The notes under the pieces: generated by a model
Database searches by the model: none
What the model was told of the DNA's origin: nothing
Seen by the model: only the letters and a program-made list of their open reading frames with translations
Assembly (NCBI RefSeq): GCF_000621725.1
Contig: NZ_JHXM01000009.1
Location: 98,045 to 162,044, forward strand
DNA from: Xylanibacter brevis ATCC 19188
GTDB taxonomy: Bacteria > Bacteroidota > Bacteroidia > Bacteroidales > Bacteroidaceae
Length of the DNA stretch: 64,000 nt
Direction: 5' to 3'
Made by a program: the position numbers and the translations under genes
Shown: piece by piece, positions 33,322 through 41,460 of the stretch
How positions within the stretch are numbered: the stretch's first letter is position 1
How the letters are laid out: every line of letters begins with the position of its first letter

Positions 33322-34242
33322 TCACTTCTCATACCTCACAATCACATTATCACCAAAGAACTGCTGCGACACCACTTTCACATTGGCGGGCAACTGCGGT
33401 GCGCGGGTGCCGCCAGAGACCGTCAGTCCGAGGTTTGTCTCCACCCTGATTTCGTCCCATAAGCCCTGCACCAAGAACGACTCCAGCGTTTTTCTGCCAC
33501 CCTCTACAATCAGCGACTGCACATTATGTGCATGCAGCGCTTCCAGGTTCAAAGGGTGCTGATTGTCCACCACCAGACGATTGGGATTGGGTCCCACCCA
33601 CTCTCGCACGGTGAGCTGCGGATGCTCGCGTTCGTCTGTGACACGTCCCACCAGAATAGCATCTTCTTCGGCACGCAGCTTATGGCTCAGCATCTTAGTA
33701 AAAGACGACGATATGGCAATGGCCTTGCCATTGTCATCAATGAACCCGTTGGCCGTCTGCGCCCATTTCAATATAATGTACGGGCGATGCAAGCGATGAA
33801 AAGTAAAGAAACGACGGTTCAGCGCCTTGCACGCCTGTTCCAGTACGCCCACAGTCACCTCGATACCAGCATCGCGCAACTTCTGGATACCGCGGCCTTT
33901 CACCTCGGCAAACTCATCGATGCATCCCACAACGGCCCGCTTCACCCCTTTTCTGACAATCAGATCGGCACAAGGTGGTGTCTTGCCATAATGAGAACAA
34001 GGTTCAAGCGACACATAAATCGTGGACTCTGGCAACAGAGCCTCATCCACAGGACGTACAGAAGCAAACGCGTTTACCTCGGCATGTCCCTGTCCGCAGC
34101 GTACGTGGTAACCCTCGCCAATGATACGTCCGTTGGCCACAATCACCGCCCCCACCATCGGGTTAGGCTTCGCATTCAGTCGTCCGTTCTGTGCCAATTG
34201 CAGACAGCGCTGCATATACATCTCATCTATTGTCATCGTCAT
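33322..34242 (-). CDS. ribD: Bifunctional riboflavin deaminase/reductase RibD
   Basis: 306 aa. It catalyses deamination and then reduction of the pyrimidine intermediate in riboflavin synthesis. Seen: the zinc deaminase half with GQGHAEVNAFAS (His and Glu) and SLEPCSHYGKTPPCADLI (both Cys ligands), and PNPMVGAVIV near the start; the reductase half has FFTFHRLHRPYIILKWAQTANGF and SLIVEGGRKTLESFL. The reductase half is somewhat shorter than in E. coli (367 aa) but keeps its core motifs. A -7 box at 34264 gives a leader of about 15 nt. It is divergent from prmC. Confidence 0.95.
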   Translation of the reverse strand: MTMTIDEMYMQRCLQLAQNGRLNAKPNPMVGAVIVANGRIIGEGYHVRCGQGHAEVNAFASVRPVDEALLPESTIYVSLEPCSHYGKTPPCADLIVRKGVKRAVVGCIDEFAEVKGRGIQKLRDAGIEVTVGVLEQACKALNRRFFTFHRLHRPYIILKWAQTANGFIDDNGKAIAISSSFTKMLSHKLRAEEDAILVGRVTDEREHPQLTVREWVGPNPNRLVVDNQHPLNLEALHAHNVQSLIVEGGRKTLESFLVQGLWDEIRVETNLGLTVSGGTRAPQLPANVKVVSQQFFGDNVIVRYEK

Positions 34243-34263
34243 TCACGTCATTATTTACAGCTG

Positions 34264-34271
34264 CAAAGTTA
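34264..34271 (-). promoter_or_regulatory. -7 box TAACTTTG of ribD
   Basis: CAAAGTTA on the plus strand, 21 bp upstream of the start at 34242. Confidence 0.6.
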
Positions 34272-34322
34272 CAATTATTATTTTAATTGAGCAATGCGTC
34301 AGGAGTTTTTCCCACCATATCC

Positions 34323-34353
34323 TTGTCTGTTTCAAGAGAAAAACTTAACTTTG
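34323..34353 (+). promoter_or_regulatory. Promoter of prmC-recX-comF: TTG-20-TAACTTTG
   Basis: TTG at 34323-34325, a 20-nt spacer and TAACTTTG at 34346-34353. A leader of about 75 nt follows, containing a hairpin (34384-34407). Confidence 0.7.
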
Positions 34354-34383
34354 CAGAAGAAATTAAAAATCAACGTGTCGATA

Positions 34384-34407
34384 TCTCGATATAACGATAT
34401 ATCGAGA
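34384..34407 (+). repeat. Inverted repeat in the prmC leader
   Basis: TCTCGATAT / ATATCGAGA with a 6-nt loop, embedded in repeats of ATATCG and AACGA(C). It lies in the 5' leader of the prmC operon. A similar CGAGACAACGACACAAC stretch precedes argH (37569-37600). Confidence 0.6.
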
Positions 34408-34435
34408 CAACAAAATAACGACACAACGAAAAAAA

Positions 34436-35269
34436 ATGACATACGAAGAATTCTGGAAACCACTGACGGCCGTTTACGAGGCTGGCGAGGCAAAGGCCAT
34501 CGCCCGCATGGTGATGGAGGTGCGCTTCGGACTCTCCATGACAGACATCATCTGCGGTAAGACTGGCGATGAGGGCGAGATGCTGACCTTACGACAACAC
34601 CTGCTGACGGGCGAGCCCGTACAGTACGTGCTGGGGCAGGCAGACTTCGGCGGCAGAACTTTCCACGTGGAGCCGGGCGTGCTGATACCACGACCGGAGA
34701 CCTACGAGCTGTGCCAGTGGAGCCTCCCCCCGACCCCCTCCAAATGGAAGGGGCACATCCTCGACATCGGCACAGGCAGCGGTTGTATAGCCTGCACACT
34801 GGCAGCAGAGATTCCTCATGCAGAGGTGACGGCATGGGACGTCAGCGACGATGCCCTACGCATAGCCGCAGAGAACGCCAAACGTGCCAATGTTCACGTG
34901 TCGTTCGAGAAGGTGGATATACTAAATTCCCCCCTCCTTTACAGGGAGGGGCTGGGGGTGGGTCTTGATATCATCGTCAGCAACCCGCCCTATATATGTA
35001 ATAAGGAACGCGCGGAGATGGAACGCAACGTGCTGGAACACGAACCATCACTGGCTCTCTTCGTGCCCGACGACGACCCTCTGCTGTTCTATCGCGCCAT
35101 CGCACGCTTTGCGCAACAGGCGCTCGACACAGACGGAAGCCTCTACTTTGAAATCAACCCGTTGTATGTCGACGAGATGAAACAGATGCTCAGCGACGAA
35201 GGGTTCCTGCATACAGAAGTGAGAAAAGACCAGTTTGACAAACAAAGATTCACGAAATCATGGCGATAA
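34436..35269 (+). CDS. prmC: Peptide chain release factor glutamine methyltransferase, with two repeat-derived insertions
   Basis: 277 aa. PrmC methylates the Gln of the GGQ motif in release factors using S-adenosylmethionine. Seen: the N-terminal helical domain, PVQYVLGQADFGGRTFHVEP, GVLIPRPET, the SAM motif ILDIGTGSGCIACTLA and catalytic NPPY at 183-186. Two segments do not belong to the family: residues 96-106 (SLPPTPSKWKG) and 165-176 (SPLLYREGLGVG). Both are encoded by C-rich palindromic sequences (34721-34757 and 34926-34962). They fall before beta-strand 1 and just before the catalytic strand, where loops can tolerate them, and all core motifs remain. First gene of prmC-recX-comF. Confidence 0.93.
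   Translation: MTYEEFWKPLTAVYEAGEAKAIARMVMEVRFGLSMTDIICGKTGDEGEMLTLRQHLLTGEPVQYVLGQADFGGRTFHVEPGVLIPRPETYELCQWSLPPTPSKWKGHILDIGTGSGCIACTLAAEIPHAEVTAWDVSDDALRIAAENAKRANVHVSFEKVDILNSPLLYREGLGVGLDIIVSNPPYICNKERAEMERNVLEHEPSLALFVPDDDPLLFYRAIARFAQQALDTDGSLYFEINPLYVDEMKQMLSDEGFLHTEVRKDQFDKQRFTKSWR
34721..34757 (+). repeat. C-rich palindromic element inside prmC, copy 1
   Basis: CCTCCCCCCGACCCCCTCC, then AAATGGAAGGGG. CCCCYTCC-AAAT-GGAAGGGG forms an imperfect hairpin. It is in frame and codes for residues 96-106. It resembles the copies flanking array B (GACC..CTCC core). Confidence 0.7.
34926..34962 (+). repeat. C-rich palindromic element inside prmC, copy 2
   Basis: CCCCCCTCCTTTACAGGGAG, then GGGCTGGGGGTGGGT. 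CCCTCC-TTTACA-GGGAGGG forms a hairpin. In frame, it codes for residues 165-176 immediately before the catalytic strand. Confidence 0.75.
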
Positions 35270-35748
35270 AAAAAGAGACCACAGGCCAACAGGCCTATCA
35301 GAAGCTCACGGCACTCTGTGCCCGCAGCGAACACTGTCAGCAGGAGATGATAGACAAGATGCGCCAGTGGGGCGTTTCACCAGAAGAACAGGCACAGGTG
35401 ATGGAACGCCTTGTGAAAGAGCGCTATGTGGACGATGAGCGCTTTACACGGGCTTTCGTCAACGACAAGATACGCTACAACAAATGGGGACGCCGCAAGG
35501 TGGAACAGGCTCTATGGATGAAGCGCATCGACGAACATATTGCCAAGGCCGTGCTCGATGAAGTAGATGACGAGGAGTACACGGCTATCCTCACGCCGAT
35601 GCTCAAACAGAAGCGACGCTCAACGAAGGCCAACAGCGACTACGAGCTCAACATGAAACTCATCAAGTATGCCCTGTCGCGCGGCTTCACGATGGACATC
35701 ATCAAACAATGCATCAACGTAGAAGATGAGAGCGAATTTCTGGACTGA
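35260..35748 (+). CDS. recX: Recombination regulator RecX
   Basis: 162 aa. RecX binds RecA filaments and limits recombination. Seen: the three-helix repeats LTALCARSEHCQQEMIDKM, ERLVKERYVDDERFTRAFV and NKWGRRKVEQALWMKRID, all characteristic of RecX, with LKYALSRGF-like LIKYALSRGFTMDII near the end. It starts inside the end of prmC (10-nt overlap) and its own end overlaps comF by 23 nt, so the three are translated from one message. Confidence 0.93.
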   Translation: MAIKKETTGQQAYQKLTALCARSEHCQQEMIDKMRQWGVSPEEQAQVMERLVKERYVDDERFTRAFVNDKIRYNKWGRRKVEQALWMKRIDEHIAKAVLDEVDDEEYTAILTPMLKQKRRSTKANSDYELNMKLIKYALSRGFTMDIIKQCINVEDESEFLD

Positions 35749-36424
35749 CCTGTTCGACTTCATAGCGCCACGCACCTGCGCCATCTGCGGAAGACGTCTG
35801 TCGTCCACCGAGGAATGTATCTGCATTAAATGTCTCTGCGACATTCCCTTCGCCTCGTTTCATCATCATCCGCTCGACAATCCCATGGCGCGCCTCTTCT
35901 GGGGCTTGTTTCCCGTAGAACGGGTGGCTGCCCTGTTTTACTACCAGCCACAATCGCCACCCTACCGACTTATTCATGACCTGAAATACCATTACGCGCC
36001 CGAAACGGGTCAGTACTTAGGGCGCCTCACAGCCACGCGCATGGTCCCACACGGATTCTTTGACGGCATCGATGCCATTATCCCGATGCCCATCACCTGG
36101 CTGAGACGCCTGCAGCGCGGCTACAACCAAAGCGAAGAGATCGCCAAAGGCATCCACGAGATCACGGGCATACCGGTATATGATAAGGTGGTAAAACGCA
36201 CCAAATTCAAAGGCAGTCAGACACAACTGAACACCCGCGAACGCCGAGAAAACGTGCAGAATGCCTTCTTCCTGAAACAACCCGAGAAGATACGCGGCAA
36301 GCACCTGCTACTCATCGACGACGTCATCACTACAGGGGCCACCGTTACGGCCTGCGCCGAAGAACTGGCCAAGGCCGGAGACACACGAATCAGCGTACTT
36401 TCCATCGGTCTCACCAAAGGGTAA
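35726..36424 (+). CDS. comF: ComF family protein (double zinc ribbon plus phosphoribosyltransferase)
   Basis: 232 aa. Seen: two CxxC zinc-ribbon pairs (CAICGRR, CICIKC) at about 15-40 and a C-terminal phosphoribosyltransferase domain with the PRPP loop HLLLIDDVITTGATVTAC. LRRLQRGYNQSEEIAKG and KFKGSQTQLNTRERRENV are the usual family blocks. ComF is linked to DNA uptake or phosphoribosyl metabolism; its precise reaction is not settled. It overlaps recX by 23 nt and is followed after 79 bp by pyrE, which has its own promoter. Confidence 0.92.
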   Translation: MRANFWTDLFDFIAPRTCAICGRRLSSTEECICIKCLCDIPFASFHHHPLDNPMARLFWGLFPVERVAALFYYQPQSPPYRLIHDLKYHYAPETGQYLGRLTATRMVPHGFFDGIDAIIPMPITWLRRLQRGYNQSEEIAKGIHEITGIPVYDKVVKRTKFKGSQTQLNTRERRENVQNAFFLKQPEKIRGKHLLLIDDVITTGATVTACAEELAKAGDTRISVLSIGLTKG

Positions 36425-36447
36425 ATAATTAAAAATATCATTCATAA

Positions 36448-36480
36448 TTGATTAGTTTTCAATTAAATTATGTACCTTTG
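36448..36480 (+). promoter_or_regulatory. Promoter of pyrE
   Basis: TTG at 36448-36450 and TACCTTTG at 36473-36480 (22-nt spacer), 23 bp before the ATG at 36504. Confidence 0.6.
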
Positions 36481-36503
36481 CACGCAAAACTAAATAGAAC
36501 ACA

Positions 36504-37133
36504 ATGGATATCAAAAAACAATTCGCCCAGAAGCTGATGGATATTCAGGCCATCAAGTTGCAACCCAACGACCCATTCACATGGGCAAGTGGATGGAAAT
36601 CACCTATTTATACTGACAACCGCAAGACGCTTTCGTTCCCACAACTGCGCTCGTTCGTGAAGTTGGAACTGTGTCATGCCATTCAGGAGAACTTCCCCGA
36701 GGCCGAGGCTGTGGCAGGTGTTGCCACTGGCGCCATTGCACAGGGTGCACTGGTAGCCGACCAGCTGGGTCTTCCCTATAGCTACGTGCGTCCGAAGCCA
36801 AAAGATCACGGCATGGGCAACCAGGTAGAGGGTGAGATCAAGAAAGGTGCTAAGGTAGTGGTCGTAGAAGACCTGATTTCTACCGGCGGTAGCTCACTGA
36901 AAGCCGTTGCTGCACTGCGCGAGTATGGCGTAGAGGTGATCGGTATGGTAGCTTCGTTCACCTATGGTTTCCCCGTGGCTGAAGAGGCCTTCCGCGAGGC
37001 TGGCGTCAAGCTCATCACACTGAGCAACTACGATGCTGTGCTGGAGCAGGCTGCCGAGACCGGCTACATCAAGGAAGAAGACAAGGCCGTACTGGCAGAG
37101 TGGAGAAAGAACCCCGGTGAGTGGAAGAAATAA
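36504..37133 (+). CDS. pyrE: Orotate phosphoribosyltransferase
   Basis: 209 aa. It transfers phosphoribose from PRPP to orotate in pyrimidine synthesis. Seen: WASGWKSPIYTDNRKTLSFP, AVAGVATGAIAQGALVADQL, SYVRPKPKDHGMGNQVEG and the PRPP-binding VVVVEDLISTGGSSLKAVAAL. The length is normal. It is 6 bp upstream of the SRPBCC gene, so it probably drives cotranscription of the following genes through argH. Confidence 0.97.
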   Translation: MDIKKQFAQKLMDIQAIKLQPNDPFTWASGWKSPIYTDNRKTLSFPQLRSFVKLELCHAIQENFPEAEAVAGVATGAIAQGALVADQLGLPYSYVRPKPKDHGMGNQVEGEIKKGAKVVVVEDLISTGGSSLKAVAALREYGVEVIGMVASFTYGFPVAEEAFREAGVKLITLSNYDAVLEQAAETGYIKEEDKAVLAEWRKNPGEWKK

Positions 37134-37139
37134 TTGCGT

Positions 37140-37553
37140 ATGTCAAAATTTGAAAGTAGCGTCAAGCAAATACCCTACTCGCAAGAGGCGGTATATAACC
37201 TGATCAGCGACCTGAGCAATCTGGAACGCGTGCGTGGCAGAATACCTGAAGATAAGATCAAGGACTTCTCGTTTGACAAAGACTCTGTGACGGTGAATGC
37301 GCCTATGGTGGGCAGTATCACCCTGCAGATTGTAGAGCGTGACGAGCCGAAATGCGTGAAGTTCGAGAGTACGCAGTCGCCCATAGCCTTCAACCTCTGG
37401 ATTCAGGTATTGCCAGTCAGCGAGACCACATCCAAGATGAAGGTCACCGTCAAGGCCGACATTCCCTTCATGCTGAAAGCAATGGTAAGCGGACCTCTGC
37501 AGGACGGCGTAGAGAAGATTGCCGACGCGCTGGCCATGGTACCATATGTTTAA
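37140..37553 (+). CDS. SRPBCC (START-like) family protein
   Basis: 137 aa from the ATG at 37140; a TTG two codons earlier is less likely. Seen: the opening MSKFESSVKQIPYSQEAVYN (IS in the family: substrate-binding helix-grip fold), LERVRGRIPEDKIKDFSFDKD, VGSITLQIVERDEPKCVKFE and the C-terminal helix KAMVSGPLQDGVEKIADALA. The fold holds a hydrophobic ligand, but no enzyme activity can be assigned. Its homologues are widespread in Bacteroidales beside pyrE and argH. It is 6 bp after pyrE. Confidence 0.8.
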   Translation: MSKFESSVKQIPYSQEAVYNLISDLSNLERVRGRIPEDKIKDFSFDKDSVTVNAPMVGSITLQIVERDEPKCVKFESTQSPIAFNLWIQVLPVSETTSKMKVTVKADIPFMLKAMVSGPLQDGVEKIADALAMVPYV

Positions 37554-37608
37554 CTCGTAGCAACGAGACAACGACACAACAACAAACAAAAACGACAGGA
37601 GAACAATC

Positions 37609-38952
37609 ATGAAGCTCTGGGAAAAAGACTTTGAGATTAATAGCGAGATAGAACGCTTCACCGTGGGGCGCGATCGTGAGATGGACCTTTACCTGGCACC
37701 ATACGATGTGCTGGGTTCGATGGCTCACATCACCATGCTCGAAAGCATTGGCTTGCTGGGTAAGGACGAACTGCCCGTACTGCTGGCAGAGTTGAAGAAC
37801 ATCTACGACCAGGCACAGCGCGGCGAGTTCAAAATTGAGGATGGCATCGAGGATGTCCACTCACAGGTGGAACTGATGCTCACTCGCAAGTTGGGCGACA
37901 TGGGTAAGAAGATTCACTCGGGCCGTTCACGCAACGACCAGGTATTGGTGGATCTCAAGCTTTTCACCCGTCATCAGCTGCAGCTGGTGGCAGAAGCTGT
38001 CAAAGACCTGTTCGACCAGCTCATAGCCAAGAGCAATCAGTATAAGAACGTGCTGATGCCAGGCTACACCCATCTGCAGGTGGCCATGCCTTCTTCGTTT
38101 GGTCTGTGGTTTGGTGCTTACGCCGAGAGCCTGGCCGACGACATGCTGTTTCTGCAGGCGGCCTATAAGATGACCAACCGCAACCCCTTGGGTTCGGCTG
38201 CAGGCTATGGCAGCTCTTTTCCCCTGAACCGACAGATGACCACCGACCTGCTGGGCTTCGACTCGATGGACTACAACGTGGTTTATGCGCAGATGGGGCG
38301 TGGCAAGATGGAGCGTAACGTGGGCTTCGCCATTGCAACCATCGCTGGCACCATGGCTAAGTTGGCCTTCGATGCCTGCATGTTCAACTGTCAGAATTTT
38401 GGTTTTGTGAAACTGCCGAAGGAGTGTACCACGGGTTCGAGCATCATGCCGCATAAAAAGAACCCCGACGTCTTCGAACTGATTCGTTCTAAGTCTAACA
38501 AGCTGCAGAGTCTGCCTCAGCAGATCACACTGATGATGAACAACCTGCCCGTGGGCTATTTCCGCGACCTGCAGATCATCAAAGAGGTGTTCCTGCCTGC
38601 CTTCGACGAACTGCTCGACTGCCTGCGCATGACAGCCTACATCATCAACCGCATCGAGGTGAACGACCATATTCTCGACGATCCTCGCTACGACCCGATG
38701 TTCTCTGTAGAAGAGGTCAATCGCCTGGCTGCCGAGGGCATGCCTTTCCGCGATGCCTACAAGAAGGTGGGACTCGACATCGAAGCTGGTAAATTCACGC
38801 CTTGCAAGGATATACACCACACGCACGAAGGTAGCATTGGCAACCTGATGAACGACCAGATCAGCGAACTGATGCAGCAGGTACTGGATGGATTTGGCTT
38901 TGAGCGTGTAAGCAAGGCCGAGAAGCAACTTCTGAGTTCATGCGAAGACTGA
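37609..38952 (+). CDS. argH: Argininosuccinate lyase
   Basis: 447 aa. It splits argininosuccinate into arginine and fumarate. Seen: VHSQVELMLTRKLGDMGKKIHSGRSRNDQV (lyase block around 85-115), MPGYTHLQVAMPSSFG with the catalytic His, NPLGSAAGYGSSFPLNR, and the fumarase/lyase signature GSSIMPHKKNPD with the active-site Ser. The C-terminus (GFGFERVSKAEKQLLSSCED) overlaps the next gene by 13 nt. Confidence 0.96.
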   Translation: MKLWEKDFEINSEIERFTVGRDREMDLYLAPYDVLGSMAHITMLESIGLLGKDELPVLLAELKNIYDQAQRGEFKIEDGIEDVHSQVELMLTRKLGDMGKKIHSGRSRNDQVLVDLKLFTRHQLQLVAEAVKDLFDQLIAKSNQYKNVLMPGYTHLQVAMPSSFGLWFGAYAESLADDMLFLQAAYKMTNRNPLGSAAGYGSSFPLNRQMTTDLLGFDSMDYNVVYAQMGRGKMERNVGFAIATIAGTMAKLAFDACMFNCQNFGFVKLPKECTTGSSIMPHKKNPDVFELIRSKSNKLQSLPQQITLMMNNLPVGYFRDLQIIKEVFLPAFDELLDCLRMTAYIINRIEVNDHILDDPRYDPMFSVEEVNRLAAEGMPFRDAYKKVGLDIEAGKFTPCKDIHHTHEGSIGNLMNDQISELMQQVLDGFGFERVSKAEKQLLSSCED

Positions 38953-39503
38953 AACCATTAGTTATAAGCTTATTATGCCTACTGTGTGCCTGCGAAGAAG
39001 ACCCACAGTATAGCAACACCTATTGTAACTTCCTGTTTCAGGCCTTCCTTTTTCCCAGCAGTGCCCTGACAAAGGCTGTCAGCAGTGATGGTGGTGATTT
39101 CTGCATCGTGAAGGCAACAGGAACCAGCCCAGTTCACCTGAAATGCACCCCCAATCAGGGTTCTTACAACCAAGCAGACCTTGACCTGCCCATGACCACG
39201 GCCATCGGCAACGAACGACTGAACTACAATGCCATGGGACATAAGCGTGGACTCGTCATCGGACGTACGTACGAAGGCGTTTTGTGCGCCTACGACCTGC
39301 AGTGTCCTAACTGCGACTTCAACTCGGAACTCGTGTGGGGAGCGAAGCCTCATCTCCTGAAATGCAACAAGTGTCAACGTGTTTATAATATCTATAGCAG
39401 CATTAGCTATGTAGAAAGTGGACCAGAAGGAAGACCTCTGGAACAGTACAGACGAGTAAACTACGACAGAAATCAAGGTATCCTCCAAGTACGCAATCCC
39501 TGA
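38940..39503 (+). CDS. Lipoprotein with paired CxxC motifs on a Rieske-like frame
   Basis: 187 aa. Lipoprotein signal MRRLKPLVISLLCLLCACEED with Cys18. The mature part has YEGVLCAYDLQCPNCDFNSEL and HLLKCNKCQRVYNIY. The layout (a G-rich stretch, then two metal-binding loops separated by about 19 residues, each followed by beta-strands) is like a Rieske domain, but the CxH/CxxH ligands are replaced by two CxxC pairs, which favours one tetrahedral zinc or iron site. Conserved unknown lipoproteins like this occur in Bacteroidales. It starts inside argH (13-nt overlap), so translation is coupled, with no evident arginine-related role. Confidence 0.65.
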   Translation: MRRLKPLVISLLCLLCACEEDPQYSNTYCNFLFQAFLFPSSALTKAVSSDGGDFCIVKATGTSPVHLKCTPNQGSYNQADLDLPMTTAIGNERLNYNAMGHKRGLVIGRTYEGVLCAYDLQCPNCDFNSELVWGAKPHLLKCNKCQRVYNIYSSISYVESGPEGRPLEQYRRVNYDRNQGILQVRNP

Positions 39504-39518
39504 AAAAGTGTGAAAACA

Positions 39519-39550
39519 TTTGGTGTTTACGAATAATAAATGTACCTTTG
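39519..39550 (+). promoter_or_regulatory. Promoter of tRNA-Leu: TTTG-20-TACCTTTG
   Basis: TTTG at 39519-39522, a 20-nt spacer and TACCTTTG at 39543-39550; the tRNA begins 45 nt downstream. Confidence 0.75.
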
Positions 39551-39595
39551 CACCGATTTTTAAGAAAATCACTACATATAATGTAAAAAAAGGCT

Positions 39596-39680
39596 GCCGC
39601 GATGGTGGAATGGTAGACACGAGGGACTTAAAATCCCTTGGCCCGAAAAGGCTGTGCGGGTTCGAGTCCCGCTCGCGGCA
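39596..39680 (+). tRNA. tRNA-Leu (anticodon TAA)
   Basis: 85 nt. Acceptor stem GCCGCGA / TCGCGGC with discriminator A, anticodon TAA in GACTTAAAATC, a long variable arm (CTTGGCCCGAAAAGGCTG), and a T arm with GGTTCGAGTCC. No CCA is encoded. A leucine tRNA with a long variable arm is expected. Confidence 0.97.
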
Positions 39681-39685
39681 CGGAC

Positions 39686-39713
39686 AAAGGATTCGAAGCA
39701 TATCGAATCCTTT
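39686..39713 (+). terminator. Hairpin after tRNA-Leu
   Basis: AAAGGATTCG / CGAATCCTTT with an 8-nt loop, followed by AACGTTTTAAATT; it probably ends the tRNA transcript. Confidence 0.65.
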
Positions 39714-39768
39714 AACGTTTTAAATTAGATAGATCAAAACTTAACATCAAAACATTATTTAAGAGAAA

Positions 39769-41460
39769 ATGAAGAATAAAGGAACTATTTTATTGTCAGC
39801 TGTTGCTGTTGCAATGCTGACATCATGTTCGGGAAAGCTTGGTGCACTCTCGGCCGACAATTTCAATGTAACACCAAATCCATTGGAAACACAAGCTGGC
39901 GAGGTTTCTGCAACCATCAATGGCATGTTCCCCGAGAAATACATGAAGAAGAAGGCTGTTGTTACTGTTACTCCTCAGCTGCGCTTCCAAACCGTAGATG
40001 GTGTGAAGCAGGTGGCTGGCGAGAGCGCTACCTTCCAGGGTGAGAAAGTGCTGGGCAACGACCAGACCATCTCATACCGTCTGGGTGGACGCTACGCTAT
40101 GAAGAGCACATTTGCTTATCAGCCCGAGATGCAGCAGAGCGAGCTGTACCTCACCTTCGACGCTAAGGTTGGCAAGAAGACTGTAAAGGTGCCCGAAGTG
40201 AAGGTTGCAAATGGCGTGATCGCTACCTCTGAGCTCTACAAGCGTGCACTCACTTCTGCACAGGCTGCTGTTGCTCAGGATGCTTTCCAGCGCATCATCG
40301 AGAAGAAGCAGGAAGCTAACATCAAGTTCCTCATCGGTCAGGCACAGCTGCGCAAGAGCGAGCTTCAGAACAACTCAGTAAAAGAGTTCGTTCGTCTGCT
40401 GAGCACCATCGTTAAGGATCAGGAGGGTATGCTCCTCGATGGCGTTGAGGTTTCTGCATACGCATCACCCGATGGTGGTTACAAGGTGAACGAGCGTCTG
40501 GCTGGCAAGCGTCAGGACGTTGCTGAGAAATATGTAGCAAGGGAGATGAAGAAAGCTAAGTTGGATGCAACTGTTGACACTAAATACACTGCAGAGGACT
40601 GGGAAGGTTTCCAGGAGCTGGTTGCTGCCAGCGACATCCAGGACAAGGATGTTATCCTGCGCGTGCTTTCTATGTATCAGGATCCTGAGGAGCGCGAGCA
40701 GCAGATCAAGAACATCTCTTCTGCTTTCCGCGAGCTGGCAGACGGTATCCTGCCTCAGCTGCGCCGCGCTCGTCTGACCATCAACTACGAGCTGATCGGT
40801 CGTGACGACGAGCAGATTCAGGAACAGTTCAAGAGCGATGCTACCAAGCTGAGCATCGAGGAGCTGCTCTATGGTGCTACTCTCGACGAGGACAATGCCG
40901 CTGCTGCCGAGGCTTACTACAAGAAGGCTGTAGAGCTCTATCCCAACGATGCTCGTGCCTACAACAACCTGGCCGTACTTGCTTATGCTAAGGGCAACGA
41001 CAAGGAGGCTAGCCAGTGGGTAGCTAAGGCCCAGAAGCAGAACAACAACCTGGCCGAGGCTAACGCAAACCTGGGTCTGCTGGCACTGAAGCAGGGCGAC
41101 ATGCTGAACGCTGAGAGCTATATTGCAAAGGCTTCAAGCGCTAACGGTCTGCAGGAGGTATTGGGCAATCTGCACCTGGCACAGGGCAAGTATGCACAGG
41201 CTGAGCAGGACTTCGGTAACCTGAAGACCAACTCTGCTGCTCTGGCACAGATCCTGAACAAGAACTATCAGGCTGCTGCTAACACTCTGAAGGGCGTTAA
41301 GAACGCTGATGCAACAACCTTCTACCTTGCAGCTATCCTCAATGCCCGTACAGGCAACAACGCCGAGGCTGCACAGGCTCTTCAGAAGGCCATCGCTAAG
41401 GATCCCACACTGGCAGAATATGCTGCTAAGGATCTCGAACTCGTAAACATTAAGAAATGA
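39769..41460 (+). CDS. Lipoprotein with OmpA-like and TPR segments
   Basis: 563 aa. Signal MKNKGTILLSAVAVAMLTSC with Cys20. The mature protein has an N-terminal beta-rich region, an OmpA-like stretch around 220-260 (LDGVEVSAYASPDGGYKVNERLAGKRQ, related to peptidoglycan-binding loops), then tetratricopeptide-like helices from about 370 (AAAAEAYYKKAVELYPNDARAYNNLAVLAYA). It probably stands between the outer membrane and peptidoglycan and scaffolds other proteins; function is not established. Codon use is strongly biased (many CTG, GCT and AAG), suggesting high expression. The next gene overlaps its stop by 4 nt. Confidence 0.7.
   Translation: MKNKGTILLSAVAVAMLTSCSGKLGALSADNFNVTPNPLETQAGEVSATINGMFPEKYMKKKAVVTVTPQLRFQTVDGVKQVAGESATFQGEKVLGNDQTISYRLGGRYAMKSTFAYQPEMQQSELYLTFDAKVGKKTVKVPEVKVANGVIATSELYKRALTSAQAAVAQDAFQRIIEKKQEANIKFLIGQAQLRKSELQNNSVKEFVRLLSTIVKDQEGMLLDGVEVSAYASPDGGYKVNERLAGKRQDVAEKYVAREMKKAKLDATVDTKYTAEDWEGFQELVAASDIQDKDVILRVLSMYQDPEEREQQIKNISSAFRELADGILPQLRRARLTINYELIGRDDEQIQEQFKSDATKLSIEELLYGATLDEDNAAAAEAYYKKAVELYPNDARAYNNLAVLAYAKGNDKEASQWVAKAQKQNNNLAEANANLGLLALKQGDMLNAESYIAKASSANGLQEVLGNLHLAQGKYAQAEQDFGNLKTNSAALAQILNKNYQAAANTLKGVKNADATTFYLAAILNARTGNNAEAAQALQKAIAKDPTLAEYAAKDLELVNIKK

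Noticed and set aside
37927..38928. 333-codon minus-strand frame over argH
   Set aside because: Antisense to argininosuccinate lyase, with no motif or promoter.
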